In this document: positions 20,624 to 28,859 of the stretch, piece after piece | How the letters are laid out: each line of letters opens with the position of its first letter | How positions within the stretch are numbered: the stretch's first letter is position 1 | Assembly (NCBI GenBank): GCA_004151065.3 | Contig: NWUY0300007671.1 | Location: 58,354 to 87,212, forward strand | Length of the DNA stretch: 28,859 nucleotides | Origin: Larix sibirica | Taxonomy: Eukaryota > Streptophyta > Pinopsida > Pinales > Pinaceae | Direction of reading: 5' to 3' | Position numbers and translations under genes: made by a program | Notes under the pieces: model-generated | Database searches by the model: none | What the model saw: only the letters and a program-made list of their open reading frames with translations | Told to the model about the DNA's origin: nothing

Positions 20624-21975
20624 CTTGCTTAGAAGGAAGAACCCTGTATCACACTGTAAATTTTAAGATAAAATAAAACTATTTTGAAATCCGTTTGAAC
20701 ATTTTGATCCGTGAAAGCATTAATGAACTATTTCAAATGGATCAGGGGTGCATGTGACTCAACACTGGAAAATCAAGTCCCCAAGATTTGAAGAGAGGTT
20801 CAAAATACACTAAGAGGTAACACTAATAACTCTTGAGTAAACCAAAACTAACTCTCACGTAGTGGAACAATTCTCATAGGGATTCCCTCGTGTACATAAT
20901 GAACTATTGACATGTATAACTTTAGGTTTCTTCAAGCCATTCTCTACAAGCTCTTCCCATCACACACGCTTTAAATGTCTAATTCTTCTACTTTCGCTTG
21001 GTACACACACAAGTGCGATCAACTATGACCGTGCTTGCAAAGTAAACACTAATCTAAACACCATCCCACCCATTTAAGAGGCTTCTGAATCTGCTCCCCC
21101 TTATGTGTTAATAAAGCGTAATAAAATGAATGAATGTTCTTATAATCTTACACACAAGAGAAAGAGGACTCTAATTGTCATCCCATGCTTCTATGATGCT
21201 TCAGGGAAACTCCCCATCCACAATGAAAGCAATATGGTTTGGGACAAGAGTGCTCCGATAAAAAGGGTGCAAGGGGCAAGTCTGTCGAGGCTATGGATGC
21301 TTGATGGAAGCAGAGGTATGCCTGTGACAATAAGAAATTCTCTAGGACATGATCATTCAGGTAAAATGGGCTAAAAGAGAGCGACTTGTCTAGGCTATGG
21401 ATGCCTATTGGCAACAGAGAAATACCTATGGTGTTAGAACAGAGGGACACACATCAACATCGGTTGTGGTACGGATTGTCACATGTTGTGTTGTAATTCG
21501 GTAGATGGTATGTACGAGAAGTTTAACAAAAAATTAACCTCATACATCGGCTCGCAAAGAATAATTGGAAGATTACCTTTTAGGAATATTGTAACGAGTC
21601 TTTTTTCTTGATAAAAGAAGTTTATGATGTGGGGCACACTATGTAAGATGAAAATTTAGTTACCTCAAAATTATATGTTGATACCTTCACGTTCTTTTCT
21701 ACTTCCCTTGATTAAACATAAATAAATGGTTCACCCAACATATTTCCATTTGTTGTTCCCACAACAACTCCCATCCAATTTCCCCCCAAAAGGAAACAAT
21801 TGTTGGCCCCCCTACGTAATTCTTTCTCAAATTTAGGCTAAGTATGGATCATAATTTTCAAGCATATTTTCAGACCTATTTCCCAACAACCAAACTCTCA
21901 AGGTCATGTTAGACCTATAACATCGGGACCAATACTAAAATGTCAAAGTTAAAACATCAACGAGTGTCTTTACCG
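20624..21975. other. Unassigned sequence between the gypsy and LINE elements
   Basis: It should contain the 3' LTR if the gypsy element were intact, but no counterpart was found upstream. The TTTTCGCGCC repeat is absent here. An open frame at 21105-21374 has no recognised domain. Because the LINE inserted at 21976-21988, this stretch was once contiguous with 28338 onward. Confidence 0.5.
21260..21435. repeat. Imperfect direct repeat of about 105 bp period
   Basis: GAGGCTATGGATGCTTGATG (from 21287) and TAGGCTATGGATGCCTATTG (from 21391) sit in longer similar segments that include AGAGGTATGCCTGTG and AGAAATACCTATGG. The copies are clearly diverged, so the duplication is old. Confidence 0.6.
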
Positions 21976-21988
21976 AATCAGAGCATTT
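21976..21988. repeat. Target-site duplication of the LINE, left copy
   Basis: AATCAGAGCATTT stands immediately before the T-run that is the complement of the LINE poly(A) tail. The identical 13 bp recur at 28325-28337. Confidence 0.85.
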
Positions 21989-22232
21989 TTTTTTCACACA
22001 GAAAAAAAACAACTTTTATTAAGTAAAAAGCTGCATTAGAGGAGTACAACATAGGCGAGCTCCCTAATGATTCAAAATATGATACAAAACAATTCTAAAC
22101 ATATCATAACCAACTGTCATACCGAGTCGTATACTAAACAGACAAAGGGGGTCAAGCCTAGGAATAACCCTAAATAAAACCTAACAACAAAAAGGACCCC
22201 AGCCCGAACAAAATCAGAACCCAATCCAAAGA
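21986..22232 (-). other. LINE 3' UTR and poly(A) tail
   Basis: The T-run next to the left target duplication (21986-21994) is the complement of the tail; a second A/T-rich tract follows at 22002-22020. No frame is present. The ORF2 reading ends at about 22233 (TCA on the plus strand, TGA on the coding strand). Confidence 0.7.
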
Positions 22233-22740
22233 TCAACCATACTGTAGGGATGTGGAGCTGCAAAGTATGCCATCCTTAAACTCATTAACATGAAAGAGGC
22301 CATCCATAGCACCCAAAGCTAGTTTAGAAAGAGAATCGGCGACAAAGTTGTGCTCCCGATAGATGTCTCTGAACGTCACAGAATTGAAACCAACGATAAG
22401 AGCACGAAATCACTTGATTCAACCATCCAACTCCACCGAAAAAAGGCACTGCTCTCCCTTAGCCCATAATATAATCACGCGGGAGTCACTCACCAAAGAC
22501 GTTGAGAGAAGAAAGGACCTTTATCTTGGCAAAATAGAGAAGCACCCAAAGAGAAACTAATTCCGATCTGGTGTTGGTTCCTTTACCAACGCCCATCCAA
22601 AGCTGAAAATAGTAGTTATGCAAAAATTTTAGGACCATGCCCGCTACACACCAGCCCTCCTGGGAAGCACCATCAAAGTAACTGATAGGAAAACACGTAT
22701 CCTCCTCTGAATGAGGGAGAACCAATCTCTTCTTCGCCAA
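22233..22740 (-). pseudogene. LINE ORF2 RNase H domain remnant
   Basis: The first part (22740-22486) has YFDGASQEG (first Asp) and TNTRSELVSLWVLL (Glu). A one-base insertion near 22489 stops this frame. In the next frame DSRVIILWAKGEQC brings the second Asp, and HNFVADSLSKLALG the last Asp and the usual ending. All four metal-binding acidic residues are thus still encoded, over two frames. A C-terminal RNase H is characteristic of one group of plant L1-type LINEs. Confidence 0.75.
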
Positions 22741-22788
22741 AGGTAAAATACATACAGGTTGAAAGAAAACCGCTATCTTTGCATAGGT

Positions 22789-23208
22789 TTAGAATATAGA
22801 CGGCTTCCATCCCTGAAAAATGCAACGATTTCTAACTCTCCAGTATTCCCATACCGTAAAAAAAAGGACAGTTGGATCAAACAACTTACTCTTAATCCAC
22901 CGCCTGTAGTTATCACCGAAGGTGGCACCCTTCCAGGAGAAATGGAAGTTGAAGGTAAATTCAAGGGAGGCCCAAGATTCCTGAACAAATAACATTGTCT
23001 GAATAGATGGTTTACACTCCCCAACATTGAGACAAAGCACACAACAACCCAGACCACAAAAGCCACGTTTGGCGAGATTATTCCACGTCAATATTTTATC
23101 ATGGAGAACCAACCAAATGAAGCATCGAATTTTAATGGGACATTTAACATGCCAAAACTTAGTATTTAGTCTCCTCTGAGCTTCATCAACCACGCCATCC
23201 ATCAACAC
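22789..23208 (-). pseudogene. LINE ORF2 zf-RVT (reverse transcriptase zinc-binding) region
   Basis: FWHVKCPIKIRCFIWLVLHD, then NNLAKRGFCGLGCCVLC, gives the W-P-K-F-W pattern and Cys pairs of the domain that follows the RT in plant LINEs. It is followed by FFTVWEYWRVRNRCIFQG, the usual Trp/Arg-rich stretch before the RNase H. The stretch 23209-23551, between it and the RT, has several stops and frameshifts. Confidence 0.75.
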
Positions 23209-23551
23209 TTAATAATCCATCTGCGCAGATACCATACTAGTAGCATTGTTGATACCCCAGTAGATAACATCATCCTCCATAGAAAGGGTAATGCCTGCAT
23301 GTAATAATCTACGGATATACCCATCCCAAAATCCATGCAAGTGTGGCTCCAGATCCAGATCCCCAACATTATGCCAATGGAAATCAACACTCGCCTGATT
23401 ACTAGCCGCCTGCTATAGTACATCAACATTTTGAGCATGCAGAGCAAGGATAAGCTCATTAGGCAGTCTAAACTCACCCCTCAAACCAACAATCGGATCC
23501 AATCCCACAAAAACCTACGAACCCCTTCCAACATTCCAACAAATACCCTTG

Positions 23552-25201
23552 TTAAGAATTGGAAAGGTCTTCAATCCTCCAGATATACGACCCATAGGGC
23601 GACATATTTCCATTTCTAAACCATAATGAAAGTGGCATCCTTCCAAGATACTTATTTCGAATCACCTTCCCCCAAAGGCCAACATCATGCAAGCTCCTCC
23701 AAAAATATTTCGCACACAGTGAAAAATTGAAAGACCCGAGGTCCTTAATTCCCCACCCATCAAAAAATTTAGGCCGTGCAATAGAGGCCCACGAGGTTAA
23801 GTGAAACTTTCCATAGCCACCAGTGCCAGACCAAAGAAAATGAGAGAATAGATTGCGCAGACCAGCTATAATCTTCAAAGGGACAAGGAAGAGGGAGAAC
23901 CAAAAAACATGAATACCTTGGAGCACCGAACATAAGAGAGTGAGACGGCCTCCCAAATAAAGGTAATTAAAGGACCAACCATTGATTCTCCTTTGAATCT
24001 TTTTGATCAGCCATCCCCAATCCGTCGAGGTATAACCACACAAATTCAAATAATAGCCAAGATATTTGAACCCAAAAGCTATCTCCTTCATTGGAAAGGG
24101 GAATAAAATACCAATCTGATCCATCAGCACCTGATCCTTACATTGACAGAGAAAAGAGGATTTAGTAGGACTAATATCCAACCCAGAATCATTACAAAAA
24201 CAATTGGTAATAATTTTAAACTGAACCCATTCACCATAAGAACCCTTTCCAAATAATAACACATCCTCTACAAATAATAAGTGGGAAATATGCAGAGCCG
24301 AGGCCACCTTGATGCCATAGACAAGGCCTTTTTGCTTAGCATCCTTAATTAAAAGACTCAAACCTTCAATGGCTAGAATAAAAAGATAAGGAGATAAAGG
24401 GAATCCTTGACAGAGACCCCTTCCTCCAGCAAAATTAGAAGAAGGTGAACCATTTACCATAACCGAATAATTAGCAGAGGTAACGCAAGACATTATCCAA
24501 TCAACGGATTCCAGCTGCAAACCAACCTGTAGAAGAATAAATCTCAAAAAAGTCTAGTCAAGCCTATCATAGGCCTTGACCAAGTCCAGCTTCAGAATGA
24601 AAGAATCAAACTTCTTTTGTTTGATAGAGTGTAGACCCTCCTGTGCTATATCAACCGCATCCATCAATTGACGGCTATGAAGAAAGCCGAATTGCTCAAC
24701 AGAAATGAACTTTTCCAGCACGGGCTTAATCCGATCATAAATAATCTTAGATACAAATTTATAAAGAAGATTACATATAGAGATGGGCCTATAATCCCCA
24801 AATCCCATCGGCTTGTCCACTTTCGGAATGAGAGTGATATAGGTAGCATTAAGTTCACCAGGGATGCGAGCCTTAATTCTAGAGTCTTCAATAGCCATAG
24901 TGATGTCAATCCCCATCAAAGGAAAAAAGTGAAGAAAAAACTCAATTTTCCACCCATCGGGCCCCAACGACTTATCCTTCGCAAACATTCTCAAAGTTTT
25001 TATTACCTCATCTTCGGAGACAGGCTTGCCAATATCTGCATTTGACTCCTCATCAAACATACTGGGAAAATTTTTTATGGTCTTCAACTGATCCTCCAGG
25101 TTACAAGCTGAATCCTGTCGATAAATATCCTTGAAATGCCTTACAACAGCCACTTTCAAATGTGGCAAATCACAAATAATTTGACCCTGCTCAATCTCCA
25201 A
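23552..25201 (-). pseudogene. LINE ORF2 reverse transcriptase
   Basis: Two open stretches (25201-24554 and 24547-23552) are in the same frame, separated by a single TAG at 24556-24554. At this position the family usually has Trp (TGG) after KAYDRLD. Motifs in order: DKSLGPDGWKIEFF, YRPISICNLLYKFVSKII, LDLVKAYDRLD (first catalytic Asp), GRGLCQGFPLSPYLFILAIE, and HLLFVEDVLLF at the catalytic box. The normal box is F-A-D-D; here it is F-V-E-D (24274-24263), so one catalytic Asp has become Glu. Family role: target-primed reverse transcription of the element RNA. Confidence 0.85.
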
Positions 25202-25309
25202 GTCCCAAATAGAGTTAGTAAGTCTTATTTGGTTTGCAAACTTATGAAAGAATTATGTGTTACTATCCTCGGCCTTAATCCAGACCGCACGACTTTTCTG
25301 GCGCTAAGT

Positions 25310-26374
25310 TTATTCCTGAACTCTCAAAAGCATATTCTTCTCCCCTTTTAAAGAGTGTAAGTATTTGGTGCGAACAGGATTGAAGAACTCTACATCAACC
25401 AACTGAGGAAGGTATTGAATTTCAAGGTCCAACTCTAAGAGACGCTTATCGTTTTCGGTTTTCTTCAATTTTTCCCAGATTATGACATCATTCTTAAGCT
25501 TCCAGAGTCTCTTAGATAATACCGACAGAGGAGAACCATGAAAAGAGGAGGCACTAGCACACCATTTTTCATGGATAAGATCACAAAAGGAATTATCCTC
25601 AAGCCAGATGAGATTGAACTTGAAAGGATAGCTCCTGAAACTAGAATCAAACTCTAGTTGTAATGAGAGAGCCTTATGGTTGGAGAAGCCCATTGCATAA
25701 GACCACGAGCGGTACCTACCCACAGATTTGCAAAGAGTTTCGGCCATAAAAAATCTGTCAAGCTGTTAAGCTATGCCCTCTTTACCACTCCTCCCGTTCG
25801 ACCAAGTAGGGACCAAGTTGGGAGGAACCACATCACACAAATTAGCATTAGTGAACAAATCCAGAAAATAATCAGCAAGGGGATCCAAATCCCTTCCTGC
25901 CCCCCACACTTCCAGCTTCGATAGGGTAAAGTTTAAATCTCCCGCAACAATGAGATAAGGATTATGTAAGAAGCCATCGGAATTGACCCGGTCCTAGAAG
26001 AGTCTTCTGTTCTAGTATGGAGCATAAATATTGAGAATACAAAGTGGCTTGTGAAAACCCTTAACCTTGCCTTCGGACAGAATGCCTGCACAAATGTGAA
26101 AAGCCCTCAAATCAGCCATGTCAGGGTTCCAAGCCGTAAGAATACCCCCAGAGAGGCCCGAAGCATCAATAGCACAAGCCCTCCAATCCGGATTGATATG
26201 TAAAAAGAATTGAATAGCGTCAGAGGCATATAGCATAGTCTCCTGAATCAGTAAAATGGAAGGCTGGAAATGGTCAATGAAAAACTTAAGTGCAACTCGC
26301 TTGGGGCCACTGCAAATCCCTCTCGCATTGTAGGTTGTGAGGATCATTAAGTTGGGGAATCCATGGCCGCACAA
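25310..26374 (-). pseudogene. LINE ORF2 AP-type endonuclease remnant
   Basis: A likely ORF2 start is the ATG at 26347. The reading continues with YNARGI, FQPSILLIQET (metal-binding Glu), GLSGGILTAW and ILNIYAPY. Then come stops near 26011 and 25995, and the frame goes on with AGDLNFTLSKLEVWG, LDRFF and GFSNHKAL, which corresponds to the S-D-H motif but with Asn for Asp. Family role: nicking the target strand to prime reverse transcription. The break and the changed motif predict an inactive enzyme. Confidence 0.8.
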
Positions 26375-26595
26375 GCTCTAAGGGTAGAATCATGAGAAGA
26401 GGTAGGAAAAACAGCTGACAGGGACCTTCCCAAACCCTTGTCAAATAACAAAGAAACAACGGGATTCTGACATGAAGGGGAAGCCACCCCCTTCCCCTCC
26501 TTACCTTTCCTGGGTCTATGATCCTTTCAGATAGTCACATTACCTCTCATAATGGAAGCAATAGGAAGGACATCATCATCCCCATTGTCCCGAGC

Positions 26596-26850
26596 TTAAA
26601 AGATAGGTAAAGGCTCCTTCAAACCCTGAACAACCCCCGGAGGGTCTGGTGCAGGGATGGACTCAGTGTCGAAATCCTGTAAGGAGGATGGAGTAATGGA
26701 TATTCCCAAAGAATCACAGTCGGGCTCAACAGAGGATCTCACAGGGGAAACCACCTCCTGGGGGCTATCCTCTAAACGAGAGAAAGAAACATTAATCCTA
26801 GGTGACACCAAAGGCGGGACAGTGCCAAAGGTCAATGGTTGTGAAGCCAT
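26596..26850 (-). pseudogene. Probable frameshifted C-terminus of LINE ORF1
   Basis: A Ser/Pro-rich, acidic open stretch (SPRINVSFSRLEDSPQEVVS) lies directly after the ORF1 stop at 26850 in another frame, in the place where plant LINE ORF1 proteins have a low-complexity tail. It has no domain of its own. Confidence 0.45.
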
Positions 26851-28016
26851 TAGATCAGTCGATAAATGTAGAGAGGATAAAATATCTGAAACATAAATAA
26901 ACTAGGAATAAGTTTGTTAAACATGCATATACATTCATGTGCCGAGGAAATATCAAGAAAAATTTGGCAGTGGATAAATTCATTACGTTCCTCTAGAACC
27001 ACCTTAGGAACGATATGCCTACCATGCGACTGGCGGTGCTGGCCCCCTAAGCATGAATCTCTAGAATGTCCCACTTCCTTGCAGCGAAAACATTGGAAAG
27101 AAATCCTCCAGTAGTCTAGAAGCTGGATGAAGGAACCCCCTTCCCATACAATCTCCAGTTTCGCCAGCAAACCCTCCCTCCAGTCAATATCCACCAATAA
27201 CCGCGGAGAGTTCCTTTTCGACCCAATCAGGATTTCTTCTTCAATAAGGATTAGCCTGTCGAGAGAGTTGGCCACATCTAAGAAACCCTTAAAATTCCAA
27301 CACTGCAGCGGAAAGTCAGGTAGCACAACCGAAAGGTGTTTGCGAGATAACATTTCCTTCCGCAGGTCGAAAGATGCATGCCAACGTGCTAAAACCAAGG
27401 AGCCATTCCCCAACACCCAGTGCCTTCCCTTAACCGCAAGCCGGTCCTCCTTAGAAATAAATAAGAACAGAAACCACCCATTAGCCAAAGACAAGATACG
27501 AGGTATGTTTGCCACAACCCCTTTCCACTTGCCACGAACCCAAGACAGAACCTCGGCTCTGGTTAGTTTGAGGTACTCAAATTTCCCAATAAGGGCCCAC
27601 TGGCTCAACGCAACAACCATTTCAAAAGTGACGTCCTTACCCAATATGCACAACGGCCTACCCTTCTTCACCTTCTCAAAACAAAGATGCGACTGTCCCT
27701 TCACCGAAGAAGAGTGTTTGTCAATGACAGGGACCGAGGGTATAGAGTTATCCAGAGAAGGTTCCAATAAAGGTGAAACCCTAGACCTGTCCCGTGAACT
27801 TTTGGACCCCGAAAGGACCGGCCACACATCGTATTCCACCAAAATCGAAGGGTTAGCCCAGAACGTAGGCAATGGAGACCCACCTTTCGAAATACCCTTA
27901 CCAGAGCCCGAGAAAACCGGCACAGGACCAGCAATATTCGTACAGACAGAAACCATCGGAACTGACAACCTCTTGCAAAAAAAACCTAAAAAGTAGAAGT
28001 TGACAGACGAGCCCAT
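26850..28016 (-). CDS. LINE ORF1, RNA-binding protein with DUF4283-like domain and CCHC knuckle
   Basis: It is read from the ATG at 28016; an open stretch continues upstream to 28055 without another ATG. Order: a Ser/Gly-rich N-terminus, a DUF4283-like region (ALIGKFEYLKLTRAEVLSWV, GNGSLVLARWHASFDL) and a zinc knuckle CFRCKEVGHSRDSC at 27092-27051 (C-X2-C-X4-H-X4-C, all ligands present). After the knuckle the frame runs into a probably shifted end at 26850. ORF1 proteins of plant LINEs bind the element RNA. This is the best-preserved frame of the element, but the tail appears broken, so function is doubtful. Confidence 0.8.
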   Translation of the reverse strand: MGSSVNFYFLGFFCKRLSVPMVSVCTNIAGPVPVFSGSGKGISKGGSPLPTFWANPSILVEYDVWPVLSGSKSSRDRSRVSPLLEPSLDNSIPSVPVIDKHSSSVKGQSHLCFEKVKKGRPLCILGKDVTFEMVVALSQWALIGKFEYLKLTRAEVLSWVRGKWKGVVANIPRILSLANGWFLFLFISKEDRLAVKGRHWVLGNGSLVLARWHASFDLRKEMLSRKHLSVVLPDFPLQCWNFKGFLDVANSLDRLILIEEEILIGSKRNSPRLLVDIDWREGLLAKLEIVWEGGSFIQLLDYWRISFQCFRCKEVGHSRDSCLGGQHRQSHGRHIVPKVVLEERNEFIHCQIFLDISSAHECICMFNKLIPSLFMFQIFYPLYIYRLI

Positions 28017-28324
28017 GAAAGCCGGAAAGAAAACATAAAATGAAAGGCAACACAAACCCTGGATTTTTGCGAGGACAAAAAACTTCCCACTTGATTATCC
28101 TGGTTGGTACTAGGCTTGTCTCTACTAGGACAAGCGGGACTCCAAGACCAGGTCTGCCCACCGTTGAAAATCAAGGAAACCCACAGTCAGAACGGAAAGA
28201 AGAATAATGTACGCAAAAAGGTGGTGGAAGGACGTTCACAAGGAACAGTATGCCACCCACAAAGAGAAGAACAGTAAGAGTTTAGCACAAGCGCCAACAA
28301 TAATGCAGGACCGGACAAAGAGCC
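28017..28324 (-). promoter_or_regulatory. LINE 5' UTR, expected internal promoter region
   Basis: About 300 bp between the right target duplication and the ORF1 ATG. Full-length plant LINEs are transcribed from an internal promoter in this region. No particular promoter element stands out, so the call rests on position. Confidence 0.4.
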
Positions 28325-28337
28325 AATCAGAGCATTT
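28325..28337. repeat. Target-site duplication of the LINE, right copy
   Basis: AATCAGAGCATTT is identical to 21976-21988. It is followed by ATATAGGAGC, so the pre-insertion site read GCATTTATATAGG. Confidence 0.85.
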
Positions 28338-28580
28338 ATATAGGAGCACCTTTAATAAGGAGTAAATTTTTTCTTTGATGGAAATACCCGACAATCGGTC
28401 TTTACACATCAACGTCTTGTTTCGAGCCAACATATTTCCACCCTGACGAACTAACCCCGATCGAAATGCCATCAGACTTATTTTTTCAGAGAAATCCGGT
28501 GCATTTTATGTACACCATGATATCCATGTGCCGATGGCTTGTGTCAGAGTGCTAAGATCAGAGTTTCTCTGCAGTATATC

Positions 28581-28859
28581 TTATAATCCCGTTGATGAGT
28601 CAACTTCGACGCCTTTACTGCAAAAATTTTCGATCGCAGTAAAATAGAAACATTCATTTATCAACCTCGATATGTGTCTCTGATTCACACCTTTAAACAC
28701 CATCGGGGCATCTTCCGAAAGGAGTATCGCCGAGAAATTCACATACCCTTTTGGAACTATAAAAGGCCAGATAATTGTCATCCCAACTGCTAATCCCGAG
28801 AATATTTTTATAATTGCACCATTAATGTTTACAACTGGCTTGTTTGAAATACATCTAAA
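28581..28859 (-). other. Unassigned open frame running off the right edge
   Basis: On the minus strand a frame of about 92 codons is open from the window edge to a stop at 28581-28583, containing GYVNFSAILLSEDAPMVFKG and HISRLINECFYF. I do not recognise it. It could be a partial exon, a retroelement fragment or chance; no splice site or start is convincing. The stretch 28338-28580 holds nothing that I can support. Confidence 0.2.

Larger units (their letters stand above)
14690..20640 (+). mobile_element. Degenerate Ty3/gypsy LTR retrotransposon (internal region)
   Basis: Domains in order: gag (15050-15835), a linker, aspartic protease (16321-16851), a first RNase H (about 17100-17650), reverse transcriptase (about 17930-18760), a second RNase H (about 18850-19340) and integrase (about 19400-20623). 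RT before integrase places it in Ty3/gypsy. Stops and frameshifts break every domain, so it cannot be autonomous. I compared the flanks (13700-14690 and 20624-21975) for a shared LTR and found none. The outer limits given are therefore those of the coding region only. Confidence 0.85.
21989..28324 (-). mobile_element. Plant L1-type LINE with RNase H, near full length
   Basis: About 6.3 kb on the minus strand, bounded by a 13-bp target-site duplication. The 3' end is at the left (T-run at 21986-21994), with a 3' UTR of about 240 bp. Order from 28324 leftward: 5' UTR (28324-28017), ORF1, a spacer, and ORF2 with endonuclease, RT, zf-RVT and RNase H. Both ends and the target duplication are preserved, so it was a full-length retrotransposition event. 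Stops and frameshifts show that it is now dead. Confidence 0.9.

Noticed and set aside
27127-27996. 289-codon open frame on the plus strand
   Set aside because: It is the antisense shadow of LINE ORF1, which has the DUF4283-like region and the zinc knuckle on the other strand.
28592-28612. Hammerhead-ribozyme-like core (TTGATGAGTC, loop, GAC)
   Set aside because: The CUGANGA box and stem II resemble a hammerhead, but the required GAAA after stem II is absent (GCCTTT follows) and the flanking stems do not pair.
1-28859. CRISPR array, prokaryotic operon or rRNA gene
   Set aside because: No spaced identical repeats, ribosome-binding-site-led gene clusters or rRNA sequence were seen; introns and plant retroelements show eukaryotic DNA.

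Overview
The window reads as nuclear DNA of a seed plant with a repeat-rich genome. It has a spliced gene with GT-AG introns of up to 4.7 kb, one degraded Ty3/gypsy polyprotein and one nearly full-length plant LINE. I cannot name the species; long TE-filled introns would fit a gymnosperm or another large-genome plant, but that is inference.

Layout. 1-12293 (plus strand): a Sec14-like phosphatidylinositol transfer protein with a nodulin-type C-terminus (SFH family). Eleven exons from 1436 to 12293 splice into one uninterrupted frame of 479 codons plus stop. They cover most of the Sec14 lipid-binding lobe, the acidic linker, a hydrophobic segment, a coiled coil and the basic/aromatic tail KRRFCW. 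The N-terminal exons are not in front of it. In their place, 1-1270 is a second, diverged copy of the gene's own 3' part (end of the coiled-coil exon, the next exon and most of the last intron), matching 10336-11620. This is a head-to-tail duplication whose junction lies inside introns. Both flanking introns are phase 0, so splicing across the junction would give an in-frame doubled Sec14-nodulin protein. A single undetermined base (N at 1306) sits 36 bp from the junction, so an assembly artefact must be excluded.

12294-14690: intergenic, with an orphan open frame, a perfect 38-bp direct repeat, and a 43-bp tandem repeat rich in TTTTCGCGCC (E2F-site-like). 14690-20623: decayed Ty3/gypsy element in the order gag, protease, RNase H, reverse transcriptase, RNase H, integrase, with many stops and frameshifts and no LTR pair that I can find. 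20624-21975: unassigned sequence with an imperfect ~105-bp repeat.

21976-28337 (minus strand): an L1-type plant LINE flanked by a 13-bp target-site duplication (AATCAGAGCATTT). It has ORF1 (DUF4283-like plus CCHC knuckle) and ORF2 (AP endonuclease, reverse transcriptase, zf-RVT, RNase H) and a poly(A) end at the left. It is interrupted by stops and frameshifts and its RT catalytic box is altered. 28338-28859 is flanking sequence with one unassigned open frame running off the right edge.

The only gene likely to be functional is the SFH gene, and its integrity depends on what lies to the left of the window. No prokaryote-type system, CRISPR array, rRNA or intact tRNA gene was seen.
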